DNA of 64,000 nt, taken from positions 1,488,001 through 1,552,000 of the forward strand of contig JADKHI010000001.1 of assembly GCA_016721825.1 (NCBI GenBank), written 5' to 3'. The stretch is from Flavobacteriales bacterium. Its GTDB lineage: Bacteria > Bacteroidota > Bacteroidia > Flavobacteriales_F > PHOS-HE28. The stretch's first letter is position 1. Every line of letters begins with the position of its first letter. A model generated the notes under the pieces. The model saw nothing but the letters and a program-made list of their open reading frames with translations, had not been told where the DNA came from and ran no database searches. The translations under genes and the position numbers were made by a program. This document shows, in pieces, positions 27,774-35,617 of the stretch.

Positions 27774-27909
27774 GGGTCAGGAGGTATTTGGGGGAGATCT
27801 CGCATCGTCTTCTTTCAACACTGGATCTACATTCCTTCGCGTCACGCATTATGTATCCTTACTTTGTCTCTGAGCGATCGAGACATAGGATATCAAGGGG
27901 GCACAAGAA

Positions 27910-28746
27910 ATGGAGGGCTACAAAGACTTCATCAGCCGGTTCAAGCTGTTCATCAGCAAACAGCCGGATCTGATCACCACCACGCTGAGCAACATTTTCA
28001 CGATGCGGCTAATCGGTAACAAGACGCATGGTGATTTGGCCGAGATTGCCATCGCTGAGTTCATCAACCAGTACATGTACGACTTCAGGTCGGTCCATGT
28101 CGGCAAGGACCTGTACCGCGCCAAGTCACGGGAAGAGGATATCACCATCATCAATGAGGTCACCAAGGCGGAGTTCTCAGTTAGCCTGAAAGCCTATGGT
28201 GACGGTCCGCTCCAGTTATCGACCGACAAGTACTCTCGCATGTTTCCGAGGCTCGAGCGGGAGGCCAAGGACGTCCTTGACCGAAGTGTGATCGAGGCAA
28301 TTTTCAAAGACCCATCCTTTGCGGACTTCAACAACATCAACGTGCTGCCTCTGATCTATGATGAAAAGAAGCAGCGGTGCAACATCATGGTGTTCGACTA
28401 TGAAAAGGCCATAGCAAATACCGCCCGCGTTTGTCGTGAAGACGAGGGTAAAGGACGCAAGCACCCGGTCTATCGCTTTTACGATGCACAAGGGGCATAC
28501 ATCTGTGAAGTACGTTATGGAGGAGCTGCCGCCAACGCCCTTCAGCGTGGACTTTGGACCAATACCAAGAACGGGCTAGCCTACTTCGATAGCGTGACCA
28601 ACGGTTGGATCGACTACTCGCACAACCACGTGCTCGTGCAGCTATTCTCGCATGCACTCGTCTCATCGAGCAAAGGCCACGAAACAGCCTTGGAGGATAT
28701 CAAGGCGGACATCATTGAAATGAAGAAGCGTTCAAACCTGAAGTGA
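27910..28746 (+). CDS. Type II restriction endonuclease (PD-(D/E)xK type)
   Basis: 278 aa. Its pairing with a DNA adenine methylase one base downstream (TGATG overlap) is the main support. Internally GDLAEIAIAEFINQY followed by EEDITIINE and FSVSLKAYGDGPLQLSTD fits a PD-(D/E)xK core: Glu45, Asp77 and Lys94, with Ser92 at the position usually held by Glu/Asp. The SLKAYG..PLQLST pattern is one I associate with type II enzymes. The recognition site is unknown. The pair is visibly AT-richer than the genes on either side, which points to horizontal gain. The 136-bp gap before it contains TTACTTTG (27859-27866), a near match to a -7 element. Confidence 0.75.
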   Translation: MEGYKDFISRFKLFISKQPDLITTTLSNIFTMRLIGNKTHGDLAEIAIAEFINQYMYDFRSVHVGKDLYRAKSREEDITIINEVTKAEFSVSLKAYGDGPLQLSTDKYSRMFPRLEREAKDVLDRSVIEAIFKDPSFADFNNINVLPLIYDEKKQRCNIMVFDYEKAIANTARVCREDEGKGRKHPVYRFYDAQGAYICEVRYGGAAANALQRGLWTNTKNGLAYFDSVTNGWIDYSHNHVLVQLFSHALVSSSKGHETALEDIKADIIEMKKRSNLK

Positions 28747-29876
28747 TGGAGACCCTTTCCCTGTTTGACGACATCATAGTTGAGGCACCGGAGACGGAAG
28801 GCATCAAGTACGCGGGCTCCAAGCGGAAGTTGCTCCGCAACATCCTGGAACTCGCCAAGAAGGTCGACGCCCACTCGGTGCTTGACGGCTTTGCCGGATC
28901 GACGCGGGTTTCACAAGCCTTCGCGAAAAGTGGCTATCAGGTCATCTGCAACGATGCGTCCATCTGGTCCGAGGTCTTCGGCACATGCTACCTGAAGAAC
29001 ACCAAGCCTGCTCGCGCCTATCGTGAACTGATCGACCACTTGAATTCGCTTGCACCTATCGACGGTTGGTTCACCGAGCACTACGGTGGGGAGCCGAACG
29101 GAGGAACATCCAGCGCCAATGGCCTGAAGAAGCCTTGGCAAGTGCATAACACCCGGAAGCTTGACGCGATCAGAGCCGAGATCGACCGCCTTGACTTACC
29201 GCCGGTTGAAAAGGCCGTTGCGCTGACGAGCCTGATCCGCGCCCTTGACAAAGTGGATAGCACGTTGGGACATTTCGTCTCCTATCTCCAAGATTGGTCA
29301 CCGAGGTCGTACAACGAACTCGTCCTTGAAGTGCCGCTGCTCTTCCCAAGCCAAGCAGAACATGAGGTGCATCAGAAGGACATCTTCGAATTATTGCCGA
29401 AGGTCGATGTGGATCTTGCCTATCTCGATCCGCCCTACGGCTCCAACAACGATAAGATGCCACCTTCAAGGGTGCGCTACGCTTCCTACTACCATCTCTG
29501 GACCACAGTGATCCTGAACGATAGACCTGACCTGTTCGGGAAGGCCATGCGCCGAACAGACACGTCGGACAAGGTCGCAGCATCCGTCTTTGAGGAGTTT
29601 CGAAAGAGTGAGAACGGTCGTTTCATGGCCATGGAAGCCATTGATCGAATGATTCAACAGACTAACGCCAAGTGGATCATGCTGTCGTATAGTTCAGGGG
29701 GCCGTGCGACTGCCGAAGACTTGAACGATCTGATGCAGCGTAATGGTCGCATCCTTGAGTTGGTCGAGATCGATCACAAAAAGAATGTTATGGCCAGTAT
29801 GAAGTGGACGAACGAATGGATCAAGGATACCTCGGAACCCAATCGAGAATTCTTGTTCTTGCTTGAGAAAAAATAG
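28746..29876 (+). CDS. D12-class DNA adenine N6-methyltransferase
   Basis: 376 aa from the ATG at 28746, whose A is shared with the stop of the nuclease gene; a GTG three bases earlier is less likely. The motif order is that of alpha-class (Dam-like) enzymes: AdoMet/X motif KYAGSKRKLLRNIL (21-34), motif I VLDGFAGSTRVSQAF (about 45-59), a target-recognition region, and the catalytic motif IV DLAYLDPPYGSNN with DPPY at 228-231. It transfers a methyl group from S-adenosylmethionine to N6 of adenine and should protect the host from the adjoining endonuclease. Like that gene it has lower GC than its neighbours. Confidence 0.92.
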   Translation: METLSLFDDIIVEAPETEGIKYAGSKRKLLRNILELAKKVDAHSVLDGFAGSTRVSQAFAKSGYQVICNDASIWSEVFGTCYLKNTKPARAYRELIDHLNSLAPIDGWFTEHYGGEPNGGTSSANGLKKPWQVHNTRKLDAIRAEIDRLDLPPVEKAVALTSLIRALDKVDSTLGHFVSYLQDWSPRSYNELVLEVPLLFPSQAEHEVHQKDIFELLPKVDVDLAYLDPPYGSNNDKMPPSRVRYASYYHLWTTVILNDRPDLFGKAMRRTDTSDKVAASVFEEFRKSENGRFMAMEAIDRMIQQTNAKWIMLSYSSGGRATAEDLNDLMQRNGRILELVEIDHKKNVMASMKWTNEWIKDTSEPNREFLFLLEKK

Positions 29877-29905
29877 CCCTTTGCACTTGCTGGTTCATTT
29901 CGCGT

Positions 29906-30000
29906 GAGGGATTGTACCGGAAAGCCCGGAGCGCGGTAATCCGCGCGAGGACTTGGAGGGGAAAGCCCGACCCCGGCCGCATTTGGGACGGGGGCACGCC
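29906..30000 (+). ncRNA. Structured intergenic element with duplicated GGAAAGCCCG core
   Basis: Two 25-nt imperfect copies (29906-29930 and 29947-29971) share GAGG..TTG.A..GGAAAGCCCG. The spacer holds a perfect 6-bp hairpin GCGCGG-TAAT-CCGCGC (29931-29946). A third stem pairs CCCCG (29971-29975) with CGGGG (29989-29993). I recall elements of this layout, with a GAGGnnTT...GAAAGCCCG core, between genes in many Bacteroidota, but cannot verify that here or say whether it is transcribed. Confidence 0.5.
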
Positions 30001-30001
30001 C

Positions 30002-30009
30002 TACTTTTG
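30002..30009 (+). promoter_or_regulatory. Perfect TAnnTTTG -7 element
   Basis: TACTTTTG matches the Bacteroidota -7 consensus at every position and lies 50 bp before the ATG at 30060. A TTG at 29983-29985 is the nearest -33 candidate, at a slightly short spacing of 16 bp. It would give the 30-33.5 kb genes their own promoter. Confidence 0.5.
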
Positions 30010-30059
30010 GCATTCATGCACACCTCCTTTCGCCCTACTACCTTCAAGGCGACTCGCCC

Positions 30060-31331
30060 ATGCTGAAGCTGATCCAAAGCGGCCTCTTCGGTGGACAACT
30101 GTTCCACGTGGCGACCAAAGAATTGGTGGAGCGCTACAATGCCTGTTTGGAGGATATCGGCCTGGAGCGGACGGCGCTCACGGAGTTCCACATCGACGGT
30201 TGGGGCTGGAGCCCGGAGATCGCCGAGGAGCGGCAGGACAAACAATACCTCTCGCACGGTAGTGCCAATCCGTATTCGATCATCATCACGCCGGAGCAGC
30301 AACACGGTTCACTCTACTACCCCTACCATTCGTTCGACTGGGACATCCACCACCAGGTGTTCGACAAGTACGCGAAACAGATCGCGGACATCACGGCGGA
30401 CCGTGGCCTGTGGTTCGCACTTGACCAGGACATCAGCGCCTACCGGTCGCCACAGGACCTCCTGATGGTGGATGTGGTGAAAGTGCAGTTCAAGACCGTG
30501 GGGAACCTGATCACCGCAGCGCGGGAGCAGCGGGAACTGGTGCGCACGTACTTCGACCAGCCGATGGCCTGGGCGGACCGCGAACTGCGCGAGAAGATCA
30601 GCGCCAGCGGCAAACAACATGGCGACCTGCGCTTCCGGAGCCTGGAGGTGCTGCCCTTCCCCTACAGCGATATCCGGGCCTTCTACAGCACGGCCTTCGA
30701 TGGGCTGTATGTGCTGCGCGATACCGTAGTGGGCAAGCCGGTGCTGATCCTGGAGAACAACTCCTCCGCTGTTTCCGGCGAGCTGCAGCATGCGCACGTG
30801 GAGTTCAACCTGAACGATCCGGCGCTGATCGGTTTCCTCTTCAGCAAGGGCCTGGTGCAGCATTCCTACACGCACTTCCAGGAGGTGCCCGAGCTGTTGG
30901 CCCATCAGCTGGATGTGCTGCTGGCCAATGCCAGCCTGAAGCTGGACAAGCCGGTGGAGTTGATCGGGCTGACGGACAGCAAACGCAGAGGCCTGATCAA
31001 CACCCTGCAGAAGAAGGGGCTGTTGGGCGATGACTACTTCCAGTTGGAGGAAGTGCGTCGCGCGTTGCAGCGGAACGAGAAGGTGCAAGCCGGCGGTGAG
31101 GCCTTGATCCGTGACCACCTGATCCATCCGGTGAAGGAGCAGCACGTGCAGGTCCGCACCGTGATCTGGCAGTTGATCGCGAACATCTTCGCGGTGAACG
31201 AACTGGTGCGCTATACCTTCAACAAGCCCGATTTCTACCACCGCTACAAGGCCTGGCCCGAACACTACCAGCGCTGGGTGATCAAGGAGTTGCAGGAACA
31301 TCACGGTATTTTTGGGAAACTCACCGCATAG
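30060..31331 (+). CDS. Unknown 423-aa protein (possibly DUF6638-like)
   Basis: 423 aa, cytoplasmic, without signal peptide or membrane helix. The N-terminal half (HIDGWGWSPEIAEERQDKQYL, YYPYHSFDWDIHHQVFDKY) and the middle (LPFPYSDIRAFYSTAFDGLYVLRD) look like a globular domain. The region near 270-350 contains a winged-helix-like stretch (RRGLINTLQKKGLLGDDYFQLEEVRRAL), and the end is helical. From memory it resembles a Bacteroidota family named DUF6638, a tentative link only. It begins a run of three tightly packed genes (gaps of 3 bp and -1 bp) and shares its orientation with the AAA+ operon beyond the restriction-modification pair. Confidence 0.75.
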   Translation: MLKLIQSGLFGGQLFHVATKELVERYNACLEDIGLERTALTEFHIDGWGWSPEIAEERQDKQYLSHGSANPYSIIITPEQQHGSLYYPYHSFDWDIHHQVFDKYAKQIADITADRGLWFALDQDISAYRSPQDLLMVDVVKVQFKTVGNLITAAREQRELVRTYFDQPMAWADRELREKISASGKQHGDLRFRSLEVLPFPYSDIRAFYSTAFDGLYVLRDTVVGKPVLILENNSSAVSGELQHAHVEFNLNDPALIGFLFSKGLVQHSYTHFQEVPELLAHQLDVLLANASLKLDKPVELIGLTDSKRRGLINTLQKKGLLGDDYFQLEEVRRALQRNEKVQAGGEALIRDHLIHPVKEQHVQVRTVIWQLIANIFAVNELVRYTFNKPDFYHRYKAWPEHYQRWVIKELQEHHGIFGKLTA

Positions 31332-31334
31332 ACC

Positions 31335-31874
31335 ATGGACACCTTGCTCACCCTGGGGATCGCCTTCGTCGCAGGCATCCTGTTCTACTACATGGACCTG
31401 AACAAGGGTCGCAAGTGGAACACGCGCTGGTACGACCTCACGCACCAGCACAAGAGCCCGGTGCTGCTGGAAAAGGGTCTGATCCACCTGCAACCCTTCC
31501 AGCAGAAGCTGGTGATGGCGATCGTGCTCAGCGGTCTCTTCACGGCCGTTGCCATTGCGGTGGGTGGCGCACACGCGCTGCTGGACCTGATCACCGGGGC
31601 CATAGCCGTGGTGGGCCTGATGCTCGGCTTCTACGCCGCCGTGCTGATCTTCAGGAGCCGCTTCAACATGGCACCCGTGCGTGAGGTGCTGGACAAGATG
31701 GACCGGATGGAAGCCACGGCACACGGCACCGAACCGCCAGCACCACGCAACGCCGATCCCGTGCAGCGCCCTGACCAGGCCGCACCGGCGGGTGGAGCAT
31801 CGAAGGAAGAGCCACCGGCCGAGGAGAAGCCGGATTGGCGCGCGGGCATCAAGAAGATCATGGACAAGAAGTGA
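31335..31874 (+). CDS. Membrane protein with charged cytoplasmic tail
   Basis: 179 aa. Hydrophobic segments are at about 3-20 (LLTLGIAFVAGILFYYM) and at about 60-80 and 87-107 (VMAIVLSGLFTAVAIAVGG, ITGAIAVVGLMLGFYAAVLIF), so three helices are likely. The last ~70 residues are disordered and rich in Pro, Ala, Glu and Lys, ending IKKIMDKK. It starts 3 bp after the 423-aa gene and its stop shares one base with the next start, so the three proteins are co-translated. The family was not recognised. It is probably a small inner-membrane partner of the following membrane protein. Confidence 0.75.
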   Translation: MDTLLTLGIAFVAGILFYYMDLNKGRKWNTRWYDLTHQHKSPVLLEKGLIHLQPFQQKLVMAIVLSGLFTAVAIAVGGAHALLDLITGAIAVVGLMLGFYAAVLIFRSRFNMAPVREVLDKMDRMEATAHGTEPPAPRNADPVQRPDQAAPAGGASKEEPPAEEKPDWRAGIKKIMDKK

Positions 31875-33487
31875 TGCGCGCTTCACCGATGCCCACCGAA
31901 CAGGACGACGATAAAGGCCAGCTCTACTGGCTGGTGTACAACGTACGCAAGGGTATCGCGCGCCGCGTTGGTTCGTGGATCAAGCGGAAGCCTGTCGTTG
32001 CGCTGATCGTGTTCCTGGTCGCGCTGTACAGCTTGTTCGTGATGCGTGCCATGTACCAACCGTTGGTGCTCGGCTTCCGCAAGTATTTCTTCTGGGTCAT
32101 CATGGCGCTGCTGGTCGTGGTGCTCGTGCGGAAGGTGTTCCGTCGATCGGCTGCGTGGAAGAAGGTGATGGGTTCGCTCGTGAGCCTCCTGTTGCTGATC
32201 GCGGTGGCCTGGTTCCTGCCGCTCGTGGTGCACTATGGATCGCAGTACGTGTACTACAACGAGCTGAACAAGGTGTCCGTGGACCAACTGCCGGTGACGG
32301 GGCACGAGCGCATCCAGCCGATCAGCTCCATCCACACCCTCACGGACCAGGAGGCACTTTCCGAAACGGAGGATGCCACGGTGCCACGCTTCGTGCGGAA
32401 CAGCGAAGGGGAGTATGTGTACACCACCGCCATCGGGCCTTCCAAGGCCTACAAGGTGCAGCAGTTCAGCAAGGACATGTATGAGGTGATCCACATCCCG
32501 GGTCAACTGCCCTCGCCGAACTTCTCATCGGGCTACCGGACCAAGGTCGATTTCGAGGTGGGTGAATTCCTCCTCCTTAGCAAGAACACGCACACAGCCG
32601 TGGTGAAACGCTTCGACCCCTGGCAGTTCTGCACCATGGAACCCTCGGACCCGATCTACATGCAGAACGACAAGGGAGAATGGGTGCAGGTGGTCGGCTT
32701 GACCAAGTGGGTGGGCCTCATCTTCCCGCGACCTGTGTTCGGCGGGGTGATGGTGATCGAGCAACGCAAGCCATCGGACAGCTTTGCCGAACGCCTCTTC
32801 CTTGGAAAGGGCACCTTCATCCCCGCGGACAGGATCACGGAGCATGCTTACCTGCGGGGCCAGGACGTGATGCCACGCGAAGTGACCCGCTACATCGCCG
32901 AGAGCTTCCGCTTCCGGCGCGGCTTCATGGCGCCAATGCCGGGCTATCATGAAGGCGACATCCGGGTGCCCAAACTCCCCGAAGGCCAGGACCCGCAACC
33001 CTTCGTGGTCTATGCGGTGTTAAGCGACACGGTCGGCCGGCTCTACAACTACTTCGGCCTGGAGCCGCATGAGGAGACGAAGAAAGGACTCAGTGTAAGC
33101 CTCTTCATCCCGGGCGATGGCATGCGCGGGATCTACGTCATCGATCACACCACCAGCGGTACCGCGTACCTCGGAAGCAGTGCCGTCAGTGCCAAGATCA
33201 TCGAAAGCAGGAAGGAATACGATTGGTCACGCAGCTATCCGGCTGAAACACGACCCTTCATCCGCGAGGTCGGTGGCCGCGTCCGACTGTTCTGGTTAAG
33301 CACCATCGTTACGCGCGCAGGTGATGGCCACGGCCGATCGATCGGTGGCAGCCTGCCTGAGATCACCATCACCGACGCCGTCCACGGCAATGTCATCTGG
33401 ATCCCGAAGGAACTGGCGGGTTCACCGGATCGGTGGGTGGAAGTGATCGAGAAGGAAATGGAGAGCTTCTGGAAGCACGAGCCCTGA
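31874..33487 (+). CDS. Membrane-anchored protein, last gene of the block
   Basis: 537 aa from the ATG at 31874 (TGATG overlap with the previous stop); a second ATG at 31889 is possible. Three hydrophobic helices occur near the N-terminus (VVALIVFLVALYSLFVMRAM, FFWVIMALLVVVLVRKVF, SLVSLLLLIAVAWFLPLVV). A large domain of about 420 residues follows, with repeated beta-rich segments (FEVGEFLLLSKNTHTAVVKRF, WVQVVGLTKWVGLIFPRPVF, LFIPGDGMRGIYVIDH). Its topology suggests that the domain is extracytoplasmic. The family was not recognised. With the 179-aa membrane protein it could form the membrane part of a system powered by the AAA+ ATPase upstream. Confidence 0.78.
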   Translation: MRASPMPTEQDDDKGQLYWLVYNVRKGIARRVGSWIKRKPVVALIVFLVALYSLFVMRAMYQPLVLGFRKYFFWVIMALLVVVLVRKVFRRSAAWKKVMGSLVSLLLLIAVAWFLPLVVHYGSQYVYYNELNKVSVDQLPVTGHERIQPISSIHTLTDQEALSETEDATVPRFVRNSEGEYVYTTAIGPSKAYKVQQFSKDMYEVIHIPGQLPSPNFSSGYRTKVDFEVGEFLLLSKNTHTAVVKRFDPWQFCTMEPSDPIYMQNDKGEWVQVVGLTKWVGLIFPRPVFGGVMVIEQRKPSDSFAERLFLGKGTFIPADRITEHAYLRGQDVMPREVTRYIAESFRFRRGFMAPMPGYHEGDIRVPKLPEGQDPQPFVVYAVLSDTVGRLYNYFGLEPHEETKKGLSVSLFIPGDGMRGIYVIDHTTSGTAYLGSSAVSAKIIESRKEYDWSRSYPAETRPFIREVGGRVRLFWLSTIVTRAGDGHGRSIGGSLPEITITDAVHGNVIWIPKELAGSPDRWVEVIEKEMESFWKHEP

Positions 33488-33539
33488 CCCAGGGGAAGGG
33501 AGCTGCACCGGACCACGATGCCGGGCCGCAGCGCTTGCG

Positions 33540-34088
33540 CTACCGCCCGTAGTAGAACACGATGCTCGCCTTCGCCAGCATTTGACCGTTCAAGGTGTAA
33601 CCCACCACAGCGGGCGTGGCGTTCGCATCCAGCCCGAGCTTGTCGGTCTTCAACGCAAACACGGTGACGATGTATTGATGCGCACCATGGCCCGGCGGCG
33701 GACAGGGACCACCGTAGCCCGGCCCACCGAAGTCCGTGCGGCTCTGGATCGCGCCGCTGGGCATGCCAGGGTTGCCGGGGGTTCCGGCACCGCTGGGCAG
33801 CTCCTTCGTGGTAGCCGGTAGGTCGAAGGCCAGCCAGTGCCACCAGCCGCTGCCCGTGGGCGCATCGGGATCGTACACGGTGATCGCAAAGCTCTTCGTG
33901 CCTTCCGGCGCGTTGGCCCAGCTGAGCTGAGGGCTGATGTTCTCGCCCGTGCAACCGAAGCTGTTGAACACCTGCCGCATGGTGGCCTGCCCGCCCACAT
34001 CGTTGCTGCTGAGGGTGAAGGTGGCGGGGCTCTGCGCGCTCATGCTGAGAGAGAGCATCAACGCAGGAAGAAGAAGATGGGTTCGCAT
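33540..34088 (-). CDS. YbhB/YbcL-family PEBP-like protein, secreted
   Basis: 182 aa from the ATG at 34088, beginning a signal peptide (MRTHLLLPALMLSLSMSAQ). The PEBP/Raf-kinase-inhibitor-like fold is shown by CTGENISPQLSWANAPEGTKSFAITVYDPDAP and by the GYGGPCPPPGHGAHQYIVTVFAL segment, which holds the DPDAP and GxxGPxPPxGxHxYxxxxxAL signatures forming the anion pocket. It should be periplasmic. Bacterial members have no established physiological role. It is convergent with the membrane protein gene and follows the SLC13 gene on the same strand at a distance of 32 bp. Confidence 0.9.
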   Translation of the reverse strand: MRTHLLLPALMLSLSMSAQSPATFTLSSNDVGGQATMRQVFNSFGCTGENISPQLSWANAPEGTKSFAITVYDPDAPTGSGWWHWLAFDLPATTKELPSGAGTPGNPGMPSGAIQSRTDFGGPGYGGPCPPPGHGAHQYIVTVFALKTDKLGLDANATPAVVGYTLNGQMLAKASIVFYYGR

Positions 34089-34120
34089 GGTGAAAGGTAA
34101 CAAGGCGATACGCGAACTGT

Positions 34121-35575
34121 TCACGCGCCGAAGACCACACCGCCCAGCAACGCCCACAGGCCCATCAGCAGTGCCACGCCCACCAGGTCCATCCACACAC
34201 CCACCTTCACCATCTGCTTCACACTGAGGTGCCCGCTGGCGAACACGATGGCTTGCATGGGGCTGGCGATGGGCAACATGAAACCGCAGCTCGCGGCAAG
34301 GGTGGCCGGGATCATCACCATCAAGGGAGCCATGCCCCAGGCCTCGGCCGTGCGCGCCAGGATCGGCAGCACCAAGCTGGCCACCGCTGTGTTCGAACCC
34401 AGTTCGCTGAGCAGGGTCACACCCGTGGCGATGGCACCCACCTGCAGCACATCCGATCCCGTTCGCCAACCGACGAGCGCCTGACCGATCGTGCTGCTCA
34501 ATCCGCTCGCATCGATGCCACCGGCGATCGCGAAGCCGCTGCCGATCAGGAGCACCACACCCCATGGAATGCGCTGCTGCGCGAAGTCCCAGTCGAGCAA
34601 AGTGCGCTTCTCCCCTTTTGATGGAAGCACGAAGAGCACGAGCCCACCAAGCATGCCCACGGCCGGATCGCTCATGCGTTGCAGCCCGAGCCACCCGCGC
34701 CAGCCGTGCAATGTGAAGGCCTCGCTGAACACAATGTCGTCGCCCGTCATCCAGAGCAAGGCCGTACACGCGAACACGATACCTGCGATCCGCTCATCGC
34801 GTGAGGCGCGACCGAGCGCCTTCAGTTGCGTGCGCAAGGCATGGCGTTCCACGGAGGCTGCACCAGGCAGACGGAAGAGCACGCGTGTAAGCAGCAGCCA
34901 GGTGATCCCCAGAAAGAGAAAGGCATAGGGCACACCGAAGAGCATCCACTGGCCGAAGCCGAGCGCCGGTTCCGTAGGGAACTCCTGCTTCCACATGGCC
35001 ATCATGACCAGATTGGGTGGCGTACCTACCGGCGTTGCCATACCGCCGATGGTGGCACCGTAGCTCACCGCCAACGCCAGCACCGCCCCGAACCCCTTCT
35101 CCGAACCGGTGGTGCGTAACAAGCTCAACGCGATCGGCAACATCACCAACACAGCCGCAGTGCTGTTGATCCACATGCTCAAGGCCCCGCTTGCGAGCAA
35201 CGTTCCCAACACCAGGCGTGGTGGCGAAGCGCCGATGCGGCTCACGGTCCACAACGCGAAGCGGTTGTGCAGCCCGCTGCGTTCCACGCCCAAGGCCAAC
35301 AGAAAGCCCCCGATGAAGAGGAAGATGATGTCGCGCCCGTAGTGCGCGGCCGTGGCAGGCAGGTCCTGGATGCCAAGCAGGGGGAAGAGCACCAACGGCA
35401 ACAACGCAGTGACCGGGATCGGCACGCATTCGCTGATCCACCACACCGCCATCCACAGCACCGTGCCCGCCATGGCCGCTTGTGCATCACCGATGTAACG
35501 TAACGCCAGGAAGACCACGAGGCCCAATGCAGGACCGAGCAGGCGGAAGAAGAGGGCGCGCGAAGTAGCGGTCAT
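34121..35575 (-). CDS. SLC13/DASS family anion:Na+ symporter
   Basis: 484 aa from the ATG at 35575; a TTG at 35587 is less likely. About 11-12 hydrophobic helices are visible. Two substrate/sodium-site motifs of the divalent-anion:sodium symporter family occur as INSTAAVLVMLPIAL and LGSNTAVASLVLPILA, and the C-terminal half has the conserved CGFMLPIASPMQAIVFASG. The family imports dicarboxylates, phosphate or sulfate with sodium ions; the substrate cannot be settled from sequence alone. Located in the inner membrane. It lies between the PEBP gene and lysA on the same strand. Confidence 0.9.
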   Translation of the reverse strand: MTATSRALFFRLLGPALGLVVFLALRYIGDAQAAMAGTVLWMAVWWISECVPIPVTALLPLVLFPLLGIQDLPATAAHYGRDIIFLFIGGFLLALGVERSGLHNRFALWTVSRIGASPPRLVLGTLLASGALSMWINSTAAVLVMLPIALSLLRTTGSEKGFGAVLALAVSYGATIGGMATPVGTPPNLVMMAMWKQEFPTEPALGFGQWMLFGVPYAFLFLGITWLLLTRVLFRLPGAASVERHALRTQLKALGRASRDERIAGIVFACTALLWMTGDDIVFSEAFTLHGWRGWLGLQRMSDPAVGMLGGLVLFVLPSKGEKRTLLDWDFAQQRIPWGVVLLIGSGFAIAGGIDASGLSSTIGQALVGWRTGSDVLQVGAIATGVTLLSELGSNTAVASLVLPILARTAEAWGMAPLMVMIPATLAASCGFMLPIASPMQAIVFASGHLSVKQMVKVGVWMDLVGVALLMGLWALLGGVVFGA

Positions 35576-35617
35576 CGGGTGCGGCAAGATAGCGGTGGTC
35601 CCATGGCCGGGACACGA

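Noticed and set aside
27841..27909. Gene or RNA in the gap upstream of the restriction endonuclease
   Set aside because: Only a loose -7-like TTACTTTG was seen; no other structure.
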